A DNA stretch of 23,038 nucleotides, taken from positions 1 to 23,038 of the forward strand of contig DUUG01000274.1 in the NCBI GenBank assembly GCA_012841675.1, written 5' to 3'. The notes beneath the pieces were generated by a model, which saw nothing but the letters and a program-made list of their open reading frames with translations, was not told where the DNA came from and did no database searches. Below, one piece after another: positions 1-7,367 of the stretch; positions within the stretch are counted from its first letter, which is position 1, and each line of letters opens with the position of its first letter. The DNA comes from Clostridiales bacterium (GTDB taxonomy: Bacteria; Bacillota; Clostridia; Oscillospirales; QAMX01). A program made the position numbers and the translations under genes.

Positions 1-413
1 ATGTGGCGCGCAGTATCTAAAAGTTCGTCGGAAACGTCTTCGACGGTTAAGGCGTTGATGGCACCCAGATAGGTGACCAGCGCGCGGTCCTTGTTGCTTT
101 TGGCCGCAATGGAAACGGTAATGCCGGTTTGGAGGTTGTCGTCTACAATCAAATGGGACAGGTCAACGCCGTATCCTTCCAGTGTTTTTGCCGCCAGCCG
201 ACCGTAATCGTCGTTTCCCACCTTGCCTAAGAATCCGGTGGAAAGACCAAGGCTTGCCATGCCGGCAGCGCAGATGGCCGTCGAGCTGCCCATGGTCAGC
301 GTACAGGTTTCGGCAAGCAATTCGCGCCCGGGCAGGGGCAGGCTGGATAATCCGGTTAAAATAAGGTCAACGTTTAATTCGCCCAAAGCAAGCACATCAT
401 ACTTTTTTTTCAT
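1..413 (-). CDS. PfkB-family carbohydrate kinase (3' end cut by window edge)
   Basis: The first 137 codons of a ribokinase/PfkB-type sugar kinase, which transfers phosphate from ATP to a sugar or sugar phosphate in the cytoplasm. The translation starts MKKKYDVLALGELNVDL, the usual first beta strand of the family, and reads LPLPGRELLAETCTLTMGSST and then FLGKVGNDDYGRLAA, the conserved PfkB N-terminal signature, at about residues 65-80. The C-terminal GAGD-type catalytic and ATP-binding part lies outside the window, so the substrate cannot be judged. The ATG at 413 is preceded by GGAGG at a good distance. It follows the SIS gene by 14 bases and is probably the last visible gene of the operon coming from about 4625. 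Family call is firm; substrate is unknown. Confidence 0.88.
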   Translation of the reverse strand, partial: MKKKYDVLALGELNVDLILTGLSSLPLPGRELLAETCTLTMGSSTAICAAGMASLGLSTGFLGKVGNDDYGRLAAKTLEGYGVDLSHLIVDDNLQTGITVSIAAKSNKDRALVTYLGAINALTVEDVSDELLDTARH

Positions 414-427
414 TTTTTCCTCCGTTT

Positions 428-1465
428 TTAAAGCTTAACCCAAGCGTCCAAACCGTCGGGCATGTCGGGATTGGTTCCGCGCACTAAAGCTTTATAATAG
501 GAAGCCAGCTGGCATATGAGAATTAACGGAAGCCCGCGGCTTACCGTATCGAGGGTTTCGCCCATATCAAACTGCGCGAAAACCTTAGAATCCAGCTTAA
601 CCGGCAGGTCGGAATAGCAGACAACTGTGGCATGCTTTGCGCACAGATCTGAAATAAGCTTGGTTTCATAATCATTGGCTTCTGTTAGGCAAGCAAGCAC
701 CAACGTCCGGTTGTTGATGATGACCATAGGCCCGTGCCGCACGTCAAGCAGGCCGTACTGATTGGAAGGAAGCTGGCAAATTTCCTTGAAAGCCAATGCT
801 CCCTCTTCCGCAAGCCCGGCAATCTCGCCGTCTGCCAGTACCACCACGTGATCCCACTTTTCTTTGGCCAGTGTGAGAAACTCCGGTTCAATCCGGTTGC
901 AGAAGCCTTCCAGCAGGCCGATGGTTTTGTCCAAGTCGCGAATCACATCGGCGCGACCGCCCAGTCCGGCAGAGAACAGCGCCCCGGCCAGAAACAGGTT
1001 GGATACGGTTCTTGTCTGGCAAATGCTTTCGTCAAAGGCCCAAGGCAGCGACAGCGTGAAATCGGCAATGGACTCAATGGGCGAGCCTTCTACGCAGGCA
1101 ATAGCAACCACACGAACATCGGCATGGCGCTTAATCGCATCAATGGCCTTTAAAATCTCGCTGGTGCTGCCCGACCGGGTAATGGCCACGATGACACCGC
1201 CGGACAAGGCCTGAGCGTAACGCTCCGGATGCAACATCAAATCTCCCGACGCAAGAGAAACGGCGGGTTTGCCCGTTAAGTTCCGGTAAATATGCTCACA
1301 GGACTTTGCCAAGGCATAGCTTGAACCGCTTCCGATAAAGGCCATAATTTTGGTTTCTTTCTCGTTTAGAAAGCGCTGGATAATGTTAATCCTGTTTTTG
1401 ATATACTCCGATGTTTTGGCAAGGGCGGTAAACTGGCCCTTAATTTCTTCATAGGTCTTGCTCAT
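428..1465 (-). CDS. Double-SIS-domain sugar-phosphate isomerase/deaminase-like protein
   Basis: 345 residues with two SIS (sugar isomerase) folds, as in the isomerase half of GlmS, in fructosamine-6-phosphate deglycase FrlB and in AgaS. Domain 1 carries the phosphate-binding loop FIGSGSSY (about 43-50) and the serine-rich turn ITRSGSTSE (95-103). Domain 2 begins near residue 195 and ends near 335. No glutaminase domain is present, so it should act on a preformed amino-sugar or ketose phosphate rather than use glutamine. The start at 1465 has a purine-rich site (AGAGGAAGAG) upstream. It sits 37 bases after the amidohydrolase and 14 bases before the PfkB kinase, which implies one mRNA and one pathway. 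Family assignment is firm; reaction (deglycase, deaminase or isomerase) is inference. Confidence 0.85.
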   Translation of the reverse strand: MSKTYEEIKGQFTALAKTSEYIKNRINIIQRFLNEKETKIMAFIGSGSSYALAKSCEHIYRNLTGKPAVSLASGDLMLHPERYAQALSGGVIVAITRSGSTSEILKAIDAIKRHADVRVVAIACVEGSPIESIADFTLSLPWAFDESICQTRTVSNLFLAGALFSAGLGGRADVIRDLDKTIGLLEGFCNRIEPEFLTLAKEKWDHVVVLADGEIAGLAEEGALAFKEICQLPSNQYGLLDVRHGPMVIINNRTLVLACLTEANDYETKLISDLCAKHATVVCYSDLPVKLDSKVFAQFDMGETLDTVSRGLPLILICQLASYYKALVRGTNPDMPDGLDAWVKL

Positions 1466-1502
1466 TTTGCTCTTCCTCTCTGTATAATGCAGGTTTTGCT
1501 GC

Positions 1503-2537
1503 TTATCCGATCAAGCGATCCGCATTTTCATAGTAAATTTTGCGCAGGGCCTCATCCGATAAACCAACACCGTAAATCTGCCAGCGTCCCTGCATGCCTG
1601 TTCCGCTGGTGTCATAGGAGAAATACTCGTCCATGGTTTCCAAGAAACGATACGGAATACGGTAGGATTCCAGATCATACCCGGGCGCCATATCCGTGCC
1701 GAACATGATTCTATCCGCATACGTTTCCAAAAACCATTTGGCCGTATAGGGCTGGCGGCCCAGTTCGCCGATGCGGGCGGCAATATCCACATACATATTG
1801 GGCAGCTCATCCAGCCATTTTGCCACCGCCCGGAGATCCTCGGCACAGCTTGCCACATGGGCCAAGATAAACGTGGTTTTGGGGTTGTTTTTGACCATAT
1901 TGTGCTGCATCTGCATTAACTCGTCGAAGCTGTATAGGCTTGGGTCGTTAAAGGCCCAGTCGGGATGCTCGCCCAGCTCCTCAATCCGCTCATTAAACCG
2001 GTCGATAGGTTTAAAGAACGCAATAGGATCGGCAATGTGGAATAAAACCGGAAGGTTCATTTCCGCCGCACACTGCCAGATGCAGGAAAGTCTAGGATCG
2101 TCGGGCCGAATATAGGTGCCGTCCGGATTTTGATAGACAAGGCCGATTACCTTCCAGAATTTAAGGCCGGCAATGCCTTTGGCTTTGGAGTCACGCAAGG
2201 TCCGATAGACCATGGTTTCAAAATCGCGTTCGTAGATACGCGTGACATCCACACTTCCGAAGTGTCTGATAAAGTCGCCTGCTTCTTCCGTCTTGGCAAG
2301 CACTTTATCCAGCTCACCGTCTGCAAACCCGTCGAGGTTGACAATGCGCTTAACGCCGACCTCTTTCAGGCTTTCCACGACTTCCATGGTGTTGTAGAGC
2401 GCCGGATAGTTGTTGCCCAGCAGCAGGTGTCCCCAATGGCTATGGGCATCATAAACGGGGTATTTGGGTTTTTCAATGCGGTTTTCCGGCACACGAAGCT
2501 CACTAACAGGTTTAAAATCCTTTAACAGAAGATCCAT
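1503..2537 (-). CDS. Amidohydrolase-family metal-dependent hydrolase (TIM barrel)
   Basis: 344 residues of the amidohydrolase_2 type, hydrolases or decarboxylases with a metal centre in a TIM barrel. Visible metal ligands in order are the HxH pair in DAHSHWGH (H32, H34), a histidine in LFHIADP, a histidine in FILAHVAS and a late aspartate in MFGTDMAPG. A lysine-containing strand, GLKFWKV, lies between the first and second sets. This is not a NagA-type deacetylase by sequence. I chose the ATG at 2537 over the upstream TTG at 2564 because AAGGGTGG lies at normal distance before the ATG and falls inside the longer reading. It is flanked by the SIS gene and the phosphofructokinase, so it may open a lactone or cleave a side group of the same sugar. 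Substrate is unknown. Confidence 0.85.
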   Translation of the reverse strand: MDLLLKDFKPVSELRVPENRIEKPKYPVYDAHSHWGHLLLGNNYPALYNTMEVVESLKEVGVKRIVNLDGFADGELDKVLAKTEEAGDFIRHFGSVDVTRIYERDFETMVYRTLRDSKAKGIAGLKFWKVIGLVYQNPDGTYIRPDDPRLSCIWQCAAEMNLPVLFHIADPIAFFKPIDRFNERIEELGEHPDWAFNDPSLYSFDELMQMQHNMVKNNPKTTFILAHVASCAEDLRAVAKWLDELPNMYVDIAARIGELGRQPYTAKWFLETYADRIMFGTDMAPGYDLESYRIPYRFLETMDEYFSYDTSGTGMQGRWQIYGVGLSDEALRKIYYENADRLIG

Positions 2538-2588
2538 ATATTCCACCCTTTCCAAAGTGAACAATACTTGCGGTATTTTTTGGCCGCA

Positions 2589-3866
2589 TTACAAGCCGGC
2601 CGGAATATAAGGCTTTGTCTTTTTCTCCACAAACAGCGGAAAAAGCCTTGCAAAGCGCTGTAGACCGTTTTCCATAGGAATCTGCGCCATCTCGTCTCCG
2701 ATTAGGGGTCTTGCGTAGCGGATAAAATCGTCGGTTACGTCTGTCTGGTCCGGTGTAATCCAAGATTGCGGTAAAAACCGCTCGCTTCCGGCCACGTCAG
2801 CCAAAGGAACATGGGAATACCCTGCCTGATAGGTTTCCCCGGGCAGCCGGATAATCGTTGCCATATACCCTGTTCCATGGGTTAAAGCCACCGTCACCGC
2901 ATGGCGCCCTACTGCATAGGCCTCGTCTATGTCCACTTGCGAGGCAAAAATAGCCGTAGACCGCTGAATCACACCGGGAATCTGCCCTGTGGCCTGCCCG
3001 CGGACAGGCAGCTTTTGGCGGTTTAAATAGTTGACAACGGCCTGCATGGCCGTAATGCCGGACGCGCCGTATTCCACGTGTCCGAACCCGTCATGTCGAA
3101 AGTCCGAAGCTCCCGTGTCAAATCCTTCGTTGACAACAACAACACAGCGGCCCTCTCTTACAAGCATATCATTCACTTTGTAAGACAATTCCTCCAGTGT
3201 CAAATTGCTTTCCGCAAAAAACATGAGCAAGGGGTGCTTGCGCTCGGGATCGCCTAAACGGGCAGCGGCCGTTATGAATCCGGCCTTGCGACCCATGGCC
3301 TGATAGACAGAAACGCATTCCGAGGTGGAAATAGCGCGGTTTTCCTCTAGCGCATTTTGCATCAAAAGCGCCCAATACCGGGCACAGCTTCCATAGCCCG
3401 GCGTATGGTCTAGCAGTTGAAACGTAGGATCGCCCACATCGTTGTCGATGGTTTTTGGAATTCCCGTGCAGATAAGGGGGTATCCCTCCCTTTCCGCCGC
3501 CTTCGACACTTTATTGGCCGTATCCATAGAGTCGTTTCCACCGATATAGAAAAAATATCCGATGTCATGGGCTTTGAAAACCTCAATAATGCGGGCATAA
3601 TCGGGCGAGCCTTCATCGTGCAGCTTATACCGGCAGGTGCCGATGGCGCCGGCGGAAGGCGTAGTTTTCAGTAGTGCAAGCTCTTCCTCCGGCTGGTCGG
3701 ACAAAATCATAAGCTCTTCTTTCAAAACACCTTCAATCCCTCGATATCCGGCATAAACGGTTCCAAATCGATCCGGATATGAGCGGCACATATCCAAAAC
3801 GCCTAAAAGAGAAGCATTGATGACGGGAGAAGGACCGCCGGACTGGGCCACCAGCACGTTATTCAT
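2589..3866 (-). CDS. 6-phosphofructokinase, probably pyrophosphate-dependent
   Basis: 425 residues; phosphorylates fructose-6-phosphate to fructose-1,6-bisphosphate. The N-terminus MNNVLVAQSGGPSPVINASL is the usual PFK nucleotide/PPi loop. YIGGNDS at about 107-113 replaces the ATP-type GGDGS: the Asp at 112 where ATP enzymes have Gly, together with Lys138 in GIPKTIDNDV, are the residues known to go with pyrophosphate use. The Asn at 111, where most family members have Asp, is worth noting. Later MGRKAGF matches the substrate-binding helix. The start at 3866 follows AAAGGAG by 11 bases; an upstream in-frame start at 3917 has no such site. First enzyme of the presumed sugar operon, placed after the zinc-ribbon gene. 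Donor preference is inferred. Confidence 0.9.
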   Translation of the reverse strand: MNNVLVAQSGGPSPVINASLLGVLDMCRSYPDRFGTVYAGYRGIEGVLKEELMILSDQPEEELALLKTTPSAGAIGTCRYKLHDEGSPDYARIIEVFKAHDIGYFFYIGGNDSMDTANKVSKAAEREGYPLICTGIPKTIDNDVGDPTFQLLDHTPGYGSCARYWALLMQNALEENRAISTSECVSVYQAMGRKAGFITAAARLGDPERKHPLLMFFAESNLTLEELSYKVNDMLVREGRCVVVVNEGFDTGASDFRHDGFGHVEYGASGITAMQAVVNYLNRQKLPVRGQATGQIPGVIQRSTAIFASQVDIDEAYAVGRHAVTVALTHGTGYMATIIRLPGETYQAGYSHVPLADVAGSERFLPQSWITPDQTDVTDDFIRYARPLIGDEMAQIPMENGLQRFARLFPLFVEKKTKPYIPAGL

Positions 3867-3933
3867 TGTATAAAAGGCTCCTTTGCTTATGGGTTGCAGG
3901 TTATCGCTTGCTGCCAAAACCGTTTAAAATCGG

Positions 3934-4473
3934 TTAAAACTGCGGCAGAATCATTATATCAAAATACCGGGATAGAAAATCATTTACATAATCTAAATAG
4001 ATAATGCCGAGAACTAGTCCTACCAGCAACAGGAAAAGGAAAATACATTGCCAAATCAGCATGGCAATACAGAAATTTTTCAGGCTGACCCGCTCAGCGC
4101 GGCTTACAATGATAATATTGACGAAAAGCCCTATTACAGGAAGGCTGCTAAACAGTAGCAACCAAAAAAACACGGCGGTGCTTACCGGCTTATTTTCCGG
4201 GCTAACGGGCCCGGCGGGAGGTGCGACAGCCACTGTGTAAGGGGCATATGGCACATCCGTAAAGGCAGCACTCGATTCGGGTTGCTCTTGCTTTTCCTCG
4301 GGTGTTTCTTCTTTTGCCTCGGGTATTTCCTCCAAATCCACAGGGATATCCAGTTCTTTGTCTTCTTTGTCTTCTGTCAGGGGTATTGCGGCAGGTTCTT
4401 CGATTTTTGTCCCGCAATTTGTGCAGAACGTAGCTTGTTCCGTAATCTCGGCGCCACAGCTTTTGCAGTTCAT
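3934..4473 (-). CDS. Zinc-ribbon membrane protein of unknown function
   Basis: 179 residues. The N-terminus is a zinc ribbon with two CxxC pairs (C3/C6 and C17/C20). Then comes a long acidic, Glu- and Pro-rich linker (about 25-95) and two hydrophobic segments (about 99-124 and 133-160), with a short tail. This architecture, a cytoplasmic zinc ribbon tethered to a two-helix membrane anchor, is common in Firmicutes and has no general function. The ATG at 4473 follows CAGGAGGG. It has its own strong promoter at 4631-4659 and a leader of about 150 bases. The PFK gene starts 67 bases downstream with only a weak 5-bp hairpin between them, so the catabolic genes may be read from the same promoter. 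Confidence 0.75.
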   Translation of the reverse strand: MNCKSCGAEITEQATFCTNCGTKIEEPAAIPLTEDKEDKELDIPVDLEEIPEAKEETPEEKQEQPESSAAFTDVPYAPYTVAVAPPAGPVSPENKPVSTAVFFWLLLFSSLPVIGLFVNIIIVSRAERVSLKNFCIAMLIWQCIFLFLLLVGLVLGIIYLDYVNDFLSRYFDIMILPQF

Positions 4474-4625
4474 CTTTTTTCCCTCCTGAAAATAAATCCT
4501 TATATATGCTAATTAGCGCCATAAAGGCGCCATGGAACACTGACTGCCTTTCCGGGCAATCTTAGAACCTTCTTTTCCCCTGTCCCGTGGGCATATTGGC
4601 GAGTTGGCATAAAAATTCTATTTTA
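4474..4625 (-). other. Long 5' leader of the zinc-ribbon gene, possible structured RNA
   Basis: From the predicted transcription start near 4625 to the ATG at 4473 the mRNA has about 150 untranslated bases. On the minus strand it can form several hairpins: TGCCC/GGGACA, GATTGCC/GGCAGTC with a CGGAAA loop, and GCGCC/GGCGC close to the gene. I compared it by eye with T-box, preQ1, c-di-GMP, ZTP, fluoride, THF, guanidine and SRP RNA consensus features and recognised none of them. It may be an ordinary leader. Confidence 0.3.
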
Positions 4626-4630
4626 AGGCA

Positions 4631-4659
4631 ATTATAACAAATTCAGGCAGGTGCTTCAA
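4631..4659 (-). promoter_or_regulatory. SigA-type promoter for zinc-ribbon gene and probably the sugar operon
   Basis: On the minus strand, -35 TTGAAG (4654-4659), 17-base spacer, -10 TATAAT (4631-4636), with an extended TG one base before the -10. This matches the housekeeping consensus closely. It points away from the rpsF promoter. Transcription would begin near 4625. Confidence 0.75.
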
Positions 4660-4818
4660 GTCGTTTTCGCAATATAAAAATCGTTTGTTATGCCGCTTTT
4701 CTTCCTTTGTAGAAAACGCATGTAATACAATTAAGATAATATACTTTTTGCGAAAAATACATTCGCGAGATAATTTTATTTGCGGATCTTAAATTTCTAT
4801 CTAATAAAGCCTTAGGGC
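4660..4818. other. AT-rich intergenic stretch between two outward promoters
   Basis: The gene-free interval 4474-4950 is made of the leader and promoter of the zinc-ribbon gene, this stretch, and the rpsF promoter and leader. Here I see only AT-rich sequence with two small palindromes: GCGAA/TTCGC near 4751-4772 and AAGCC/GGCTT just before the rpsF -35. No open reading frame, RNA gene or repeat family is supported. Confidence 0.5.
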
Positions 4819-4846
4819 TTGACTTTTTCTAATTATCCGGTATAAT
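4819..4846 (+). promoter_or_regulatory. SigA-type promoter of the rpsF-ssb-rpsR operon
   Basis: TTGACT (4819-4824), 16-base spacer, TATAAT (4841-4846). A near-consensus housekeeping promoter, as expected for ribosomal protein genes. It leaves a leader of about 98 bases before the rpsF ATG. Confidence 0.8.
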
Positions 4847-4860
4847 TAACTAGTTAATAT

Positions 4861-4900
4861 GCGGATTTTTCTCGGCTTAACCGGATAAAACCGCAAATCC
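4861..4900 (+). promoter_or_regulatory. Candidate S6:S18 autoregulatory leader element
   Basis: In the rpsF leader, GGATTT (4863-4868) can pair with AAATCC (4895-4900). Inside lies a short hairpin TCGG/CCGG (4872-4875 with 4881-4884, loop CTTAA), and a 3' bulge that contains CCG (4891-4893). A published leader motif in rpsF operons, bound by the S6:S18 complex, has a stem with a CCG-bearing bulge that mimics the 16S site. The match here is by eye and the stems are short. Location and gene content fit well; structure is unproven. Confidence 0.42.
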
Positions 4901-4950
4901 TTGCTCTTGCCGCCAAAGGCAGGGGCCATTGGCCAAAAGGAGGTGCAAAA

Positions 4951-5250
4951 ATGAAAGCTACCGGAAAGTATGAATCGATTTTCATCATCAACGCTACGCT
5001 TGACGCTGAAACCATCGAAAAAACCGTAAACCGCTTTAAGACGCTGGTGGAGGAAAATGGTACGCTGGATTCTATCGAGGAGTGGGGCAAGCGCCGTCTT
5101 GCGTATCCCATCGACGATATGAACGAAGGCTACTACGTTTTGATGAAGTTCACGGCTCCGACGGATTTCCCCGCCGAGCTGGATCGTATCTACAACATCA
5201 CGGATGCGATTATCCGTTCTTTGATTATTGTCGAAGAAAAGTCAAAGTAA
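4951..5250 (+). CDS. rpsF: 30S ribosomal protein S6
   Basis: 99 residues, a normal length for S6, which pairs with S18 on the 30S platform. Sequence hallmarks are the first strand KYESIFIINATLD, the GTLDSIEEWGKRRLAYPIDD segment and the closing strand with ITDAIIRSLIIV. The start at 4951 follows AAAAGGAGGTG. It is the first gene of the conserved rpsF-ssb-rpsR operon, with ssb 40 bases downstream. A candidate autoregulatory leader lies at 4861-4900. No oddities. Confidence 0.98.
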   Translation: MKATGKYESIFIINATLDAETIEKTVNRFKTLVEENGTLDSIEEWGKRRLAYPIDDMNEGYYVLMKFTAPTDFPAELDRIYNITDAIIRSLIIVEEKSK

Positions 5251-5290
5251 ACATTGTAAAATCCGATAACGGCAAAAAGGAGCGTTCCAT

Positions 5291-5752
5291 ATGGTAAATA
5301 AAGCAATTCTCATGGGACGCCTCACGCGTGATCCCGAGCTTCGGCACACGCAAAACAACACGCCGGTCACAAGCTTTACTTTGGCGGTTGACAGAGGCGT
5401 TCGGAAAAGCGACAATCCCAATGTGCCCACTGCCGATTTTATTGACATCGTTGCGTGGAACCACACGGCGGAATTCGTTTCCAAATGGTTTTTCAAAGGA
5501 CTTTTAGTGGCCGTTGTCGGCCGCATTCAAACCCGCAAATGGACTGATAACGAAGGAAGGACCCGTGTGGCCTTTGAGGTCGTTGCTGACGAGGTGCATT
5601 TTGCCGAACCGAAGCGCGACCGTGACTCTTCTTCCCGCGGTGGGTTTGACCGTCCTCCCCTGCCGGACGAGCCGGCTCGCGGCATTGGTTCCGGCTTTAA
5701 CACCGGTTTTAGTGACCTAACCGGGGACGACGATGACGAACTTCCCTTCTAG
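5291..5752 (+). CDS. ssb: Single-stranded DNA-binding protein
   Basis: 153 residues. It coats single-stranded DNA during replication, repair and recombination. The OB fold covers about residues 1-105 and opens [20 protein letters not shown], then has [12 protein letters not shown] and a central [17 protein letters not shown] strand. The linker is charged and Ser/Gly-bearing. The last residues DDDDELPF are the acidic tip that recruits partner proteins such as PriA and RecO in known SSBs. The start at 5291 follows AAAAAGGAG. Its position between rpsF and rpsR is the classic Firmicute arrangement, so this is the essential chromosomal SSB. Confidence 0.98.
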   Translation: MVNKAILMGRLTRDPELRHTQNNTPVTSFTLAVDRGVRKSDNPNVPTADFIDIVAWNHTAEFVSKWFFKGLLVAVVGRIQTRKWTDNEGRTRVAFEVVADEVHFAEPKRDRDSSSRGGFDRPPLPDEPARGIGSGFNTGFSDLTGDDDDELPF

Positions 5753-5802
5753 CAAGTCTACCTTGTCCATTTTCCTCAAAGTACAGCAAAGGAGGTATAT
5801 CC

Positions 5803-6057
5803 ATGGAGAGAGAACGTAGCGAACGCGTTGAACGGCCCTCAAGACCCAGACGCCGTAAAAAGGTTTGCGCTTTCTGTGCCGATAAGATCTACAATATAGA
5901 TTACAAAGACGTTTCTCGGCTTCGCCGCTTTACCAGCGAGCGTGCCAAGATTCTGCCCCGCCGGATGACCGGCACATGCGCCAAGCATCAGCGTCAGCTT
6001 ACCGACGCGATCAAGCGCGCTCGGCACATTGCTCTTATGCCCTACACTGTTGATTAA
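5803..6057 (+). CDS. rpsR: 30S ribosomal protein S18
   Basis: 84 residues. Partner of S6 in the 30S platform. An arginine-rich N-terminal extension ([18 protein letters not shown]) leads into [17 protein letters not shown] and the conserved [26 protein letters not shown] and [11 protein letters not shown] blocks. The CxxC plus the later Cys and His are the zinc-type ligand set found in many S18 proteins. The start at 5803 has AAAGGAGG nearby. Last gene of the operon; a perfect terminator begins 13 bases after the stop. Confidence 0.98.
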   Translation: MERERSERVERPSRPRRRKKVCAFCADKIYNIDYKDVSRLRRFTSERAKILPRRMTGTCAKHQRQLTDAIKRARHIALMPYTVD

Positions 6058-6070
6058 TGGTTAATTTAAA

Positions 6071-6104
6071 GGCGGCAAACGGAAAACCGTTTGCCGCCTT
6101 TTTT
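6071..6104 (+). terminator. Rho-independent terminator after rpsR
   Basis: Perfect 12-bp stem GGCGGCAAACGG (6071-6082) with CCGTTTGCCGCC (6087-6098), AAAA loop, then six T. Read on the other strand it also has an AT-rich tail and could stop the holin-family gene that ends at 6114. Confidence 0.95.
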
Positions 6105-6113
6105 ACCCTTTTC

Positions 6114-6416
6114 TCATTTGTCTTTATCTTTTTTCTGCTGTTTAAACAGTTGGTGTACATAAATGGCCGTGCCGGCGCTTAAGATCCCCTGCGTAACAGC
6201 GGCGAAACAGGCCATAAGGAAGCAGTTCAAATTGAAAATGGCCGTTGTTCCCAGTGTCCACAGCAGCGCAATGAGCACTCCAGCGATCCCCAACAATAAC
6301 GGAATGTTTTTATCCTTGATAAAACTTGCTTGTTTGAGCATTCGTCCCAGCACATATAAAACCGCAGGTAAAACAGCCAGTTCTGTTTTAAGATAATTCG
6401 TGAATAATACTTCCAA
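6114..6416 (-). CDS. Small holin-family membrane protein (TTG start)
   Basis: 100 residues with three or four hydrophobic segments: TELAVLPAVLYVLG near the N-terminus, IPLLLGIAGVLIALLW in the middle, and a segment with QGILSAGTAIYVHQL before a charged KQQKKDKDK tail. This is the shape and sequence style of the chromosomal phage-holin-like proteins common in Clostridia. Their cellular role is not established; phage relatives form membrane holes for endolysins. I place the start at the TTG at 6416, with AAGAAGGG upstream, giving MEVLFTNYLKTEL, the usual family N-terminus. An ATG at 6476 is in frame but lies in the loop of a terminator. No endolysin or phage genes are nearby, and I see no clear promoter. 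Confidence 0.65.
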   Translation of the reverse strand: MEVLFTNYLKTELAVLPAVLYVLGRMLKQASFIKDKNIPLLLGIAGVLIALLWTLGTTAIFNLNCFLMACFAAVTQGILSAGTAIYVHQLFKQQKKDKDK

Positions 6417-6448
6417 AGCGATAGTTCCCTTCTTTCTCTCTAGGGGAA

Positions 6449-6486
6449 AAAAGCGCTCCTGCCATATTGTATGCATGAGCGCTTTT
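6449..6486 (-). terminator. Rho-independent terminator ending the dacF-ABC-F-DUF218 operon
   Basis: On the minus strand, AAAAGCGCTC pairs perfectly with GAGCGCTTTT around an 18-base loop, and the tail is six T (6452-6447). It lies 60 bases past the DUF218 stop. The loop contains the ATG at 6476 that would extend the holin-family reading frame. Confidence 0.8.
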
Positions 6487-6545
6487 CGCCGTTCCGAGCT
6501 ATCTGCTTGGGAACTGTTGCTTATTTTCTTGAATTATCCGTTTTT

Positions 6546-7367
6546 TTACAATCCAAGGGCCGATGTATCTAATGTAAGCCCCGTTAGCTCAATTACATAA
6601 ATCAGAATGGAAAAATACTCCCGAAAATAATAATGCCACTGGGCAGGAGAGCATTGGGCAGGCGCAGCCACAGGAATCAGCCCGTTCCGTTCTGCCAGCC
6701 GTTTGCTTCGGAACATATGAAAATCCGATGTTACCACCGCCGTTTTAACCGGCCCTTCCACTCCTTTTTCCCGAAGAATTTGCGTTGCATTGGCGATATT
6801 CTCCGCCGTATCCCGGGAAGCTTCCTCCTTCAAAAGACGGTCTTCCGATATACCCCTGTTTACTAGGTATATCTTCATGGCCTCCGCTTCGGTTATATCT
6901 TCCCGTTTGCCCTTGCCCCCTGTCAATATGGCAACGGCGTCGGGGTTCTCTTCCAAAACAACCAGTGCCCGCTCTAGACGCTGGCGCAGGATGGGAGAAG
7001 GCTCGCTTCCCCGCAGGCCCGCGCCGGCAACGATGACATATTCCACACCGTTTGTATCGCCGGGTGTGCTGTCCCAAATCATCAGGGAAAGTAGTATTCC
7101 AAAGGTGATGAGAAAAAACAGGCCGCAAAAGACAATGCCCCGCCTTATAAACCGGGCAACGCCGAATAAACGAGCTTCTTTCGGAACACGGCAAAGCCCG
7201 AAATACAACGCTGTGGCAAACAATATAAAGCGCAGGAAAAACAGAATAAATGCCAAGCCGTACGTTACAAAATCCAGCACAAAAAGGGTTAAAATTCCTG
7301 CCCCGCACGCTGCTATGACAACAAGTGCCGTTTTAGCCGATATTCTCTCAGCAAAACTTCCCTTCAT
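6546..7367 (-). CDS. DUF218 (YdcF/SanA-like) membrane protein
   Basis: 273 residues. Three to four hydrophobic segments fill the first 100 residues. The DUF218 domain (about 108-255) opens with YVIVAGAGLRGSEPSPILRQRL, then has AILTGGKGKREDITEAEAM, the EASRDTAENI loop and VTSDFHMFRSKRLAE. Family members such as E. coli SanA and ElyC affect envelope integrity or peptidoglycan-precursor handling, and the biochemical activity is not settled. The start overlaps the stop of the ABC-F gene by four bases (ATGA) with GGAGGAG just before it, so the two are probably translationally coupled. It is the last gene of the operon that begins with dacF. Confidence 0.85.
   Translation of the reverse strand: MKGSFAERISAKTALVVIAACGAGILTLFVLDFVTYGLAFILFFLRFILFATALYFGLCRVPKEARLFGVARFIRRGIVFCGLFFLITFGILLSLMIWDSTPGDTNGVEYVIVAGAGLRGSEPSPILRQRLERALVVLEENPDAVAILTGGKGKREDITEAEAMKIYLVNRGISEDRLLKEEASRDTAENIANATQILREKGVEGPVKTAVVTSDFHMFRSKRLAERNGLIPVAAPAQCSPAQWHYYFREYFSILIYVIELTGLTLDTSALGL

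Noticed and set aside
734..1214. Long plus-strand open frames opposite the SIS gene
   Set aside because: They are antisense shadows with no ribosome sites and no recognisable domain; the minus-strand gene is well supported.
2538..2564. TTG start extending the amidohydrolase
   Set aside because: The ribosome site AAGGGTGG lies inside the longer form and at normal distance from the ATG at 2537.
3867..3917. Upstream start extending the phosphofructokinase
   Set aside because: AAAGGAG lies between the two starts and serves the ATG at 3866, which also gives the usual family N-terminus.
3917..3945. Small hairpin AACCG/CGGTT at the end of the zinc-ribbon gene as a terminator
   Set aside because: Only five base pairs and a short T run; too weak to separate the zinc-ribbon gene from the sugar operon.
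4474..4625. SRP RNA, preQ1, c-di-GMP or T-box element in the zinc-ribbon leader
   Set aside because: Some short motifs look similar, but none of the conserved core sequences is present by eye.
6114..6416. Prophage remnant marked by the holin-family gene
   Set aside because: No endolysin, structural, integrase or att sequences are near, and such genes are common in Clostridia chromosomes outside phages.
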